Assembly (NCBI GenBank): GCA_964030785.1
Contig: OZ034968.1
Coordinates: 34,261,686-34,325,685, forward strand
DNA length: 64,000 nt
Direction: 5' to 3'
Source of the DNA: Siderastrea siderea
Taxonomy: Eukaryota > Cnidaria > Anthozoa > Scleractinia > Rhizangiidae
In this document: one piece after another, positions 1 through 12,000 of the stretch
Numbering within the stretch: position 1 is the first letter of the stretch
Layout: every line of letters starts with the position of its first letter
The notes under the pieces: model-generated
The model's database searches: none
Told to the model about the DNA's origin: nothing
What the model saw: the letters and a program-made list of their open reading frames with translations, nothing else
Translations under genes and position numbers: made by a program

Positions 1-72
1 GATGCCGGCCAGTTTGTGTACATCTGTTTATCCTCATGATGATAACACTTAAACTGAAGCTCAAGATCAGGT
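1..72 (-). CDS. ZMIZ1: ZMIZ1 coding exon 11, cut by window edge
   Basis: Acceptor TGTTTTTAG, phase 2 in. It encodes [20 protein letters not shown] followed by WPA, matching the vertebrate block. The exon runs off the left edge, and the SP-RING should be encoded further left. Confidence 0.95.
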
Positions 73-3000
73 CTAAAAACAACACACAGAAGACTGTGAG
101 AATAATTCCATGTAAACTGCAAAGACATGGAGCCATGTTCTTTCTCATTCTTTTTTCGTTACCCAAAATACCTGGATACCTTATTACAGAAAACTAATGG
201 TTGTGTTCATTGAGGTCTTTGAAATTAATGTGACTTAAATCAAAGCGAATTGAAGGGGAAAAATTACTCCCCAATAAAAGAAATTAACGCTCACCTATCC
301 ACTTCATGCCATGTGGCACACGAGGCCTCAGATTCAAGCACAGTGCGTGGAAAAAGGAAAAACTATTGTTTTCTAGGTGTCGTGAATGTCTGCACTGGAT
401 TCAGAGTTTGAAATTAAAATGATGGAAATTGAGGAGATGGAAATTAACACTCCTATCAATGCAGAAATTAATCCTCGTAAAATTAATGCGACTTAAATTA
501 ACACAAAATTTAACAATTCGCATTAATTTCATGGAGCATTAAATTTTCCTATAATAAGGTATATGATATACCTTACATGCAGCATTAGCTTCTATTAAAC
601 TTAAAAAAGTGTTTGTCATGATGAACAGTACCTCATCATAAGAGTCTGGTGAACAGAGTCTCGTAGATGGAACACGTGATTGCTGACCGCTAAATTGTGC
701 TCCAGTCTGAAAGGAGCCAAGACTATGCCATCTCTTACGGGAAAAGTTAATCGGATCACATCATTTTCACCTGATGAATTTAAATAGAGAAAGACAAAAT
801 GAATAAGTATTTAGGTGATAAAAAGGAGCCAGAGTTAAGCAAGAGAATTCTGTACTATCATAATTCAGATTTCAGTACTCAAAGGAAGCAGTGTAAATGC
901 AAACACAAAAGATTTTTAGGTTTTTATCTTGTAATGAAAGCAGTGCAGGAAAAAAAACAGTCAGAGTAGATCTTACAAATTTCACCTTAAATCTTAACTA
1001 GTTTGGATGAAACGACTCAATCAAAACTCTTAAGGCAATCAGTAGCAAAGGTTTGGAAAGGTGCATGTACCGCCATATGTACGCCAATTAAAATCTAAAA
1101 CTGCGTAATACGGAACTTTTACCATTGTACATAGTGAATTCAAGTATTAGTTCTGCAGAAAGCGACAATGACCAAGAAATAATAAACCACCAAGCCTCCT
1201 TACTGGTAACTGTCTACTTACTATTTAACCGTGGAGGCTTGATGTCCTCGTAACCCTGGGGTGACGCAGTGTTGGGAACAACTTGGGGTTTAATGTCATA
1301 ACAGTTAGCAGGATTACCGCTAGCATCACTGATACTCATGTACGGGCTTGGTATGGCTCCTGGTGGAGGAGAGAGAGCATTTGCCATTGGCGGGTTTTGG
1401 TACTGTAGTTGACTTTTGCGTCGTCTAGCCATGGGACGTGTCCCTTGCTGCGGCATGTGCGAGCCATACATTCCTGCTTGGGCTGTCTGGTTCATTGGTG
1501 GCATCTGCGACGCTTGCGGCATTTGAGGCATTTGCCCCATGGGGCTCATCTGCGACATCTGGTTCATTGTTCCCATAGGATTCATTTGACCCATCTGTGC
1601 ACCCATCTGCTGGTTCATCTGAGCCCCCACTGGTTGGTTCATTGCATTCCCTTGCATCATTTGACCCATCTGCTGGTTAATCTGTGACATGGGGCTCCCA
1701 CTAGGTGTGTAGGGGGGAGGGGGTGCTGCTTGCTGCTGGTAACTGCCTTGTGCTTGGTACGATGATGGTATTTGATAGCCACTCTGCTGCTTATGTGTAA
1801 AGAAGAGAAAAAAGTGAGCACATGGCGGACACAGTAGGCAGTAGACTCCTGCCATCATGAAGGAAACTGAAACGTGTTCAAGATAACAGCATCAACCAAG
1901 GGAAACGAGCTTCAGTTTAAGACAAGTAAGGATCTACCGTATCTTTATCAGGTACATGAAGACTAATAAAATTGACAAAATTACAAAAAACTTCCACTCG
2001 TCATATTATCCATAAGGTCATTTGGACATCTTACAGAGAGGAAGTTCTTGGAGAAATTCAGGGAGAGGTTACTGAATTTTCAATTTGGTGATGATCTGAG
2101 AAGACAAACTCAAATTCAAAGCATGTTCAAGGATTCAAGACAGGCAGCACATTGTAATTGCCATAAAATGTTCTCCTAACTTCAGTAAAACTGCAAATGG
2201 CTGTTGATTTCACATTGCCCCATATTGCTTTGCAAAAACCATTCAATATGCCTTGTACACCATATGCCAGTGAATTGGGTCTTGGGTAAAATAATTCAAT
2301 ATGATGGATGTTGATGATTTCTACAATGTGTGCAATCAAAATGAAGGTTTGAAGATCAAATTACCAGCTAGAGAAGAATTATTTCCAGCATTGCTTACAC
2401 TGCATCAGTAGCTTACCCCGTATTGTGCAGGATACTGTTGTTTATAATGTTGCTGCATTTGGTGTTGTTGCTGTTGTTGTTGCAGCTGTTGAGCAAGCTG
2501 TTGCTGCTGCTGCCTTCTCATCACAAACTCCTGCATATACTGTGCCCGGCTCATGCCAGAGTTTGGTTTCTGTATCCCTGGTTGTGCCCCATGTTGCTGC
2601 TGCTGTGAGAATGGCTGCTGGTATTGAGGAAAGCTATTGCTGCGCTGATAAGGGGGCGGTGGATGCTGGGGGTGGTTTGCTTGGTTTGGAGGATATTGGC
2701 CTTGCCCTGGAGGGAAGCCATAATCGCCTGAAGAAAAATTAATAAAAAATCAAATGGAGATGCCGAATGACGGCTTTTCACATTTATTTTTGTAAGTTAA
2801 CCCTTCAAGCGCCGGCATCATTATACAAATTCTCCTTACTGGTCTCCACAGATTTTATTGATTGGGAGGATCTGTTTAAACATCAAGACAATTCATGTTT
2901 GGTGATCATTTGCCAAATTCTTATGACCTGTATGTGTTAAAATACACTGATACGATGAGGAGAAATTTGATGCTGATCACTATTGGGGCTTAGAGGGTTA

Positions 3001-6000
3001 AATGCAGTACAATAAATAGGTGAAAACAGTAAAAGATGTATAAGCTAGCAATCTGCTGAGAAGCCACCCTTTAACCCTCATTTGAAGGTGCACATGTTAG
3101 CAAATATATATACAAATCACGAGATGCAAGATGCACAAACCCATAAAAAAGTCACTTAAGGTATGGACCTTTCTCCCTTCATTTCTCCCTTTCTCCCTTC
3201 ATGGGGATGTTCTGAAAACCACTATGCATGCACACTGCTTAAAGACTGGCATTGACCTGAGGGTTGATGGATCAAAAATTTAGGAAAAAGTTGGCCCCAC
3301 TTGACACCTCTTTAAAAACAGACAACTTACATGTAACAACACAGACACCTCACTAAAGCAGACACCTGTCTAAAACATACACCTCTCCTAAGACAGACAG
3401 TTCTGTATCTCCAAGGTACATGTAGACATCTGACTAAAGACAGTGGTCTGTATCCAAACATTTCTGTCTTAGAAGGCAGTCACTGTGTATTAGAACAAAC
3501 AATTACCCATTTGCTGTTGATCCTGCAGGGCAGCAGTGGCTGTTGCTGTGGCAGTTGCAGTTGCCGTGGCAGCAGCTGCCGCTACTGCCGCAGCTGCAGC
3601 AGCAGCTGCTGGGTTGGCTGGTGCTTGTGGGAAAGGTGATGCATTAGGTGGAACAGAATTCTGCTGTGAATAGTAATGATTGCTTCCTGGAGGGACATTG
3701 GGTGTGTTGCCAGTAGCCGGGTAGCTGTTTTGCCGTTGGAGATACTGGGCTGCATTGGGTGTTGTTTCTTGAGCAAGCCTGCTTCCCGGTCTGGCTGGAT
3801 AGCTTCCTGTAGAAAGCCAACGACCAAAAATACTGATCAAAACAATTCTTTCTATTTTCTAATTCAGCTAAGCTTACCGAGGAATGTCATGAGACTACTG
3901 GCAATAAAAGAAAGGTAAAAGTTTATCAGAGCATTTACATTTTACCACAAAAAGCCTATCCCCCACCCCCACAAAAAAAAGGCATGCTCACAGTGCAAAA
4001 TCACAGTGCAAAATCACCGCAAACAAAGTTGCACAACAGCACGCCCACAACTTGTGCAAACTTGTCATGCGGAAAGAAAGAGATAAAAACAACAAAAAAA
4101 TTGTTCCTTGACCAAATGCAAGTGGTATTGTGCACCAGGTCTAACATTTCCTCTGTTTAACCCTTTAAGCCCCAACTGTGACAAGCATCTAATTTCTCCT
4201 AACAATATTACTACTTGATTAAACATACTGGTCATAAGAATAAAAGAAATGATCACCAATGATGAAATGTCTTGATTTTCAATCAAATTCTCCCAACTAG
4301 TAATATAAGAAAGATAAGGAGAATAGTAAGGAGAATATGGATGTTAATATTGGGGCTTAAAGGGTTAAATACAACAAGCACTCAACGCCTTTACCTAGTG
4401 GTAGAAGGACAATACGACTTCAATAGAAAACTGCGGGGAAGGTTAACTGAGTAGGAGAGCTTCACAGGAAAATATTTGGCACATGGTTGACCAATATAAA
4501 GCAGGCATACACCATTAAGTGTATACATCAAGTGTAAATGTTGTAGTTTAAAATGATTTTAGGTCAAAATGTTTTCAAACTTGTTTGATTTTGTTTTCCC
4601 CTCATACAATTATGGCAATTAACCTGAAACAAAGGAAAATACAAATAAAACTAGTTTGAATAGATTTTGGCCTAACACCATTTTAAACTACAACACATAC
4701 ACTGCATCTTCAAAACGAGAAAATACAAATTCAGTTTACCTTGCTGAGTATATGGTTTTGGATTTGCAGAAGTCGAGAGATACGGATGTCCCACTGAATT
4801 AACAGTATTTGTGGTCGGAATTCCAGGATTGGAAGGGTCATGTGTCATGTTTGCTGTTCCGTTTGTCATGGATGATGTCACACCCCACACTGTTGTCACG
4901 ACAGACAAGGAGGGCTGCTGTTGACCATGACCTTGGGTGGTCTGTGGCCACATGACAGTTGATGCATCACTGTGAAATAATGTATTATGTTGTAAGACTT
5001 TGTATTCTTACCATAAAATTCTTTCAACATAATGACCCAGTAGATGAAGCAAGCTACTAAAAGTAAGAATAAACTTTTGATAAGTAACTGCAATCAGTCT
5101 GTCAAATCAGAGCTCAGAAATTTTTCTTTGTAGCTCCATGCTTGTAACGAGTGTTGATCTGCTATCTTTCTAACAATTATTAAGAAAAGATTGGAGTAAA
5201 TTTCAATGGGAAAATATCTGCTTAACTACACTAATAAAATTATGCATGTTTTTTCCATTTGCCATGATTTCAATAAGTTGCTTAAGCCGATATAAGTCAC
5301 ACATTTCAGCATCAACTAAAAAGTTATCCACAGAAGTACAGATGTAAAAGACTGCTTAACCAGAAACTAGATTATTACCATTGTTTGCTAGCACTTAAAG
5401 TGAAGTTTGGTATTCTCTGTAGAAGGCAACAGAAGCTAAAAGTCTCCAGGATCTTATTTAGGGAGTTGATCATGTGGTGTAAGATGTCTCTTTCACGGCA
5501 CAATTAACTTTCAATAAACAACAGATGGGAAGGTTTTTTAGTAGCTAGTTGACTTACACATAGCAAACGCTCCACAAAAGCACATTTCATTTTTTTTTTT
5601 TAAGTACACCACTCATAAATTAAAACAGCTGTTTGAAAACCCTGATCACATGTGCTTAATCTGCTGCTGACTGTATCCCTACAGTGACTTAAAAGCTGGT
5701 TTACAAAGATACATGTAAAGCTAAAAAATGCCAAGGTAAATTCAGCAGCAAATGAGTGATACGCAGAGTGAAAAGAAACTGTCAGTGATGATCAACTTTT
5801 TGGAAAGTTATCCGGCTTATTAACATCAGTACAGCTTTTCCTGCAGTGTACTTACATAATAGTTTGCATACTCAAATATCCAAAAATGTTGGCTTGCTTG
5901 GACAATGACAAAATGTAGAGCAACGAATGGAAAAACAAACAATCTATATCCAAATTTCAGCTGTGGCAAAGCATTCGAGATTTAAAAGCTAGCTACTGTG

Positions 6001-9000
6001 AAAAGAATATATTTGAGAATATTGGATTACTATGCTAAACAACTGAAGCAGCGGAGTAGATTTTTCCACCAATATCATTCAGACGTGACAACAGAACTTT
6101 CCAGAAGACACTCTTAAAACCTTCATCATATCTAAAAATGTAAAACAAGGCAATGTAAAAAATATTGGTTTTTGTGTCATCTCGAGAAACGCTGTAGCCG
6201 GGCCGGCCATCACAAAATGCTTCATGTTCAGAGTACTTTGTCTGCATGAACATTTAAACAAAGATAAATGTTGCTGTAGTCAAGAAAACAGTACTGTTGT
6301 ATATAAAAAATTTTTCCGCTTGGTATAAAATCAATAATTAAGGTTCAATTCAACATTTTGATAATGTCGGATTTAACAGGCCAATTTATACTCTCACATT
6401 ACAAAGTATTAACTTATTTTTTCCAACTTAATATGATATGAGCATGGAGACAGCATATTTTAATCGTCTACTTGTGTAAGAACACTTCAGCTTTCCACTA
6501 CAAAGCATATTACGACTATTCCAGTCCCAACTAATACCGTTAGATTCACAAAACTTAGAACAGGATAAATGCTAATTGGCATAATGTGCGATAAAACCAG
6601 AAAACTAAATATTGTTAGGTAGCAGCATATGCATGAACAGTGTATTGTGTGTTCAGAGTTTGAAATTTTAAGAAAACAAGTCTAAACTACTGGTAACTAT
6701 TTCACACACCACACATGATGTGTTTACGACAGCAATTTTCAAACTGTCCCTTTGATTTAGTTGGAAATGTTGGAATATTCTAATCATTCTTCACTGCATA
6801 ATGAGCTAAGGTAAACTTAACTGTATGGTTGATGTTGATAAGATTGCAACTATTCGGGGGAGAGAAACAAACACAGTTTATCAGAAACCCTCAAATGGAC
6901 AACCATGATCAAGCCCATAATCACTTCAAATTAAAGAAAGAGAACTGCTGTAAAGGGAAAAAGTGCCATTATGAATTCATGCAAGCTCAATCTAATACTG
7001 ACAGAAAGCTACATCATGAAAACATGAAATCCTTCACATACTTGTTTGAGAGCTGATTTAATTGATTCATCTGGTTCAACTGATTCATCTGTGTTAGCTT
7101 GTTAGCTGGTCCTGCAGGGAATCCCGGCGTCTTTTGTGTATCATTTCTTTGCTTTTGGTGTCGCAGTAAGAGAAGTCGGCCAAGATCTTCACACCAGACA
7201 CCTAACATAGCTGCGAATATCACAAAATCAATATCATGCCAATATTAGGTTAAGTGCTTGCACAGGACAAAATATAAATAATGCCATTTCTGCTTAATTA
7301 AGTGTTCATCTGAATAGTTTTTTGTGAGCAACATGCACTTTGATCCATTTAAACTCAAACAAAAAACAAAAAAACATCCTGTATACATTAAATGTTATTG
7401 GCATTTTCAAGGTTGTCAGTGCTCAATATTGGGCAAGTTTTTCACCTCAGTAGAAAAAAAAAACTATTGCATGACGGAATTTTGAGGACACTTTGTGTTG
7501 ATGGACTTAAGATGATTATTATGCTTTTCCTGATAAAAGATGGCTTAAAGTGCACATTTGTAGCTAACCTTCAAAAACAAAACAATGAGCAAATCATTAA
7601 GAACAAAATATACAATTCCACAAGCAGAATACACTTTATGATCAATTCTCATTGTTGTGATGTCCAAAAAAAGAACATGGAAATTTGAAACAAAACTGAA
7701 CTTTGACCCTTTCTTTAATGGAGTTTACCTCAAGTCATGCAATCCAAAGCTGTTCTAACTTTTGAGACAGTGGATGAAATCCTTAAGTGTGACCATTCAT
7801 ACTCTTGTATGATACTGTTTATTGCGCTGTGCAAGGTGAATCTAACTTTTCAAGTTCGTTGATGAAATCTTAAAGGGTCTCCATTCCAATGAAAGCTACT
7901 AAGCAGCACTTAATTGAGGTGAAGTTTAATATGCTGAACAAGATAGTTCTCACTTTTGAGTCTGCGGATGCAATCCTAAAGTGTGACCACCCAAATGAAA
8001 GTTATTGTGAACTATTTTCTAGTGCTGCTGTTTAACATTCTCTGTACAAGGTGGTTCTACATGTAAATGTTCACAACATCACACATCACAATCAATTTTT
8101 ATTCAGGATACCTACTTCACTCGAAAGTGCTTTACAGAAGGGTTCTCCCACTAAGTTACATAATTACAGTGAAAGAAACAATTATCTTAAGGTGTGAAAA
8201 TTCAAATGAAAACTGCTGAGCAGTGCTTTCCTGTTGAGCTGCTCCGTGAGGTTCAAAGTCTGGTTGATGTGTGACCATTAAATCTGAAAATTGTTTCACT
8301 AACGCAGGTACTACCTACTCCTGAGAAAACTGGTTGCTTAACATTTTGAAAAATAAAATCAAGTTTTTTTTCCATTTTTAAACCCAGGTATGATCCTGGA
8401 CAAAAAGGGGCAATCTAACCTAGCCTCCAAAATCCGACAACATTTGTAAGGTGACAACACTAATGAGACCAAACTACCTCACAAACATGATTCTTCAAGC
8501 ACAAAATAGTCATGAACGTTTGGTCAAAATAACTAGTGGCAACAAGACAGTGTTTTCTAGCTGGTAAGCAAGCAGTCGGAACGAAGATAGTTTTAGTGAT
8601 CAGAGCACAGTAATACTCAAGCAATATCCAGGTCACTGATGGAGAGCTTCATGTTACACATCATTAGCAGCCCCTGCAGAGGCCTGTTGGCCACCCTGAA
8701 GATCACTTGAATTGGGAAAACTGCTGACCAGCACTATTTCAAGTTTCGCTTTAAGCAATTGTAGTTTGCTGCAACTGATATCCACTTTGAAAAACATGCA
8801 CAAAAACCTATAAGGAAGTGACATGGAGAAACATACCTGCTGACTTTGTGGTGAACTTGTCTCTGTGTGCAGCACAAACTGCCAGAAGTCTGTAACCTGA
8901 GAAAGCAATATTTACAAATATTATAATTTTCAACACTTTCTCTCCTAGGATCTTGAAGCAATTGATGAAACATGACTTAAATGCTCAAGCCTGAAGACTA

Positions 9001-12000
9001 CACCTTGAAGCGCGTCCAAAGGTACTCAGCATTGCTTACAAGTCAAATTTTGCAGATGAACGTGGAATTCAAAAAAACAATTATGCCTACCTAAATCCAA
9101 GTCATAGCCTTGATTTGCTGCAACTTGACTCACAACCTAAAAGATAAAAACACAATCATTATTATTAAATCAAAATGAAGATCTCATTAGTTCCTGATAA
9201 GGAAGAAAAATTATTCATGAACCAAATTCACACTGAGAGATGGCTCAGGATTTGAACATGAAAACAAGGTGGGTGGTGACAGAGTTTGTTTTAGAATTAG
9301 AGCTTGTTTTAAAGACATGATCATGAATTTCTCAACACAAATCTACATCTGCACTACACAACCAAGCTTCACAACTTACCGTGAGACAACCCATCAAGTT
9401 GCTTTCAAAGGCTCGTTGAAATGCCCGCACATCCCCACACCACTCCAGCAGTTCTCTCGCAGACGTCTGAAAACCCTGTGGCGTGGAGAGGTGTTGCTTT
9501 ATGCATTGCAGTCTTTCATTGGTTTGTTGAATATGCCGCTCCATGCTCAGGCTCATTCCAGCACCTATAAAAAATAGGGTGTTATACTATTAAAACTGTT
9601 TATTAATATTGATGTAATTATTCACAATAGGTGTTATCTGTATCATTTAGGCAATGGACTGAAATTGTTTTCTTTAAATAAATTAGCATATGAGCACATA
9701 AGAAAGCTTAAACATGTGCATGTATAATTGCATAATTTGTCTCACAGTAGTATCAAACCAGCTAACATCTGAGTGCCGGTTCACACATTCATGGACAATG
9801 CAAACAACCTTTAGATGTTTGTCTCAAATTTATGCAGTTGTACACGTATCTCAATTCTCAGCAAAAACAATGATAACTGATACTGATTGCACAGGAAAAG
9901 CATGCATGTACTACGAAAAATTGAGTCTGTGGATGAAAGCTACCGAGATGTACTGTCCAGAAGTGAGCACTGTCCATTTACCGTGTGGCACTAAATTTTT
10001 GCGGGTTCTAATTTTTTCGTTTTTTGCGGTTTTTTCCGCGATCCGTAAAAAAAAGTTCCCACAAAATAAAATTACCGCAAATTTTTTCTCCGCAAAAATT
10101 TACTCCACTGTAGAAATAATGTACAAAAATTCTGATTTGAAGGAGAAAATGCCATAGATTAATCGGTGCATAATACATCAAGTGGTACCCTAGTTATTTT
10201 CGATCCATTGTAGTGTAATAGAGACATTCCCATGTTCTTTTATTCGTATTTCGATTGCTTTTACTGGGCCTTTACTCAAAAAATGAAACTGTTTTCAGTT
10301 CCATTTGAACGCGACCTCCAGAAAATCGCAAATTTTAAAATTAATTCCCAGCAAAAAAAACCAGTCTTTTCAAATCGCAAAAATTTGTCCCCGCAAAACA
10401 CAAAAAATCATCAATCCACAAAATTAAACTCCCGCAAAAATTTAGTGCCACACGGTAGTATTAGTACATACAAGGCGGTTCCAATTTTTTATCCAAAAAG
10501 TAAGATCACTCAGGTGAAAGCTACTGAGGACTACCTTCCTGTGATGTTCTTTCTTATGTTGTACAAGGTGTTTCTGACTTTCAAGTCTGTGGCCAAATTC
10601 CTAAAGTAAGCTATTGAGTGTTTTCTTCCTGCAGTGCTGTTTATTATGCTGTAAGATATGTTTCTATAGACAAAATCTAAAAGCTATTGAGCATTTTATT
10701 CCTGTGGTGTAGTTTTTATGAAAAATAAGCTGGCTCGATGGGTACTTTTTGAGAGCCTGTGGATTAAATCTTTCTCGAGGTGGCAATGTTCCGAATGAAA
10801 ATTACTGAGGTTGTGCTCAAGATTTGTACATGTTGTGTGTTTTGGTCCAGTTTTCAAAATAAAAATTTCAAGGTTTGTCTCCAGTTTTAAATTTTGCTAC
10901 TCTGAATGTGAATGTCACTGTTGTGATCATTTAGCTGAATTTACTTAACAAAAACATCATAACTTCAGCATCCATGGAATGTTAAAACATGCACACATAA
11001 CATGTCTCTTGGTCCAGCGAGAATATGAACAAAATAACATACAATTATCATGCATTAGAAGGAAAAAGCTGTCCAAAAACAGCCTGTCTTATCAAAACAA
11101 ATCTTTTCATTCCAATAAACAACACTTCACCTCTAGTGGCAAGATAATTACATAGTTTAAACTTGCATCACCACAAAGAAAAGTCATTGTATGCAGCAAT
11201 TAAACAACTATCCAAAATGTGTGCCCTTCTATTAACAAAACAAAGTATTCAAAGATAAATTAAACAAATGCACATTGGTGAAAGTTATACGTGTGTTGCA
11301 CATGGCTTTGAAATTCAAAACAGGCATAATTCCTGTTTATTAAGACACCAAAACAGTACAAAAGCAGACTGCAGCTATTTGTTAGCATTGCTCTGCTTTT
11401 CAATTGCTAATGCAAGTTAATGTTACCTTATCAAACTTTCAAGGTTCACCACGGAGGTAAATATACCATTCATACATGAATACCTTTCAAGCAAGCTTCA
11501 TAAACAAACTCAAGCAGACCTTTGCACACACTTTCAAGACGCACCTTTACAAATGAACTAGCAAGCACTTAAACCTAAATCAACCTTATCACAGACTGTG
11601 CAAATTTGCATGAAAATTCTCAGAGTTCATGGCCCATGAAATATTATGCAAACAAGGGCAGACCAAGATGTTTCAACAAAGAACAAATTTTCAGAGTAAA
11701 AGGAAAAGATGTCAATTGAAAATAAACTAGGCCACAATGCTGACAGGCATAACATTTTTGTACCTGCATAACACATAACTTTGTAATTTTGAAAAACAAC
11801 CCCATGTCTTGCATTTAAACAGAGTGAAAATAAAGGGTTCACCACAGATAATAACACATGGCCTTTGTTATCCACTACTCTTGAATAATTCACTGGCCAC
11901 AAGCAAGCACATTGTCTTTTCTCCACATTCAACACTTGTCTTTAGTTCAGAAAAAAGAAGACCAGTTGAAGGATAGTAATCACATGTTGGAACAAAGTTT

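Noticed and set aside
2423..2742. Leu- and Val/Ala-rich plus-strand frames
   Set aside because: Antisense shadows of the CAG/CAA-rich ZMIZ1 exon 8.
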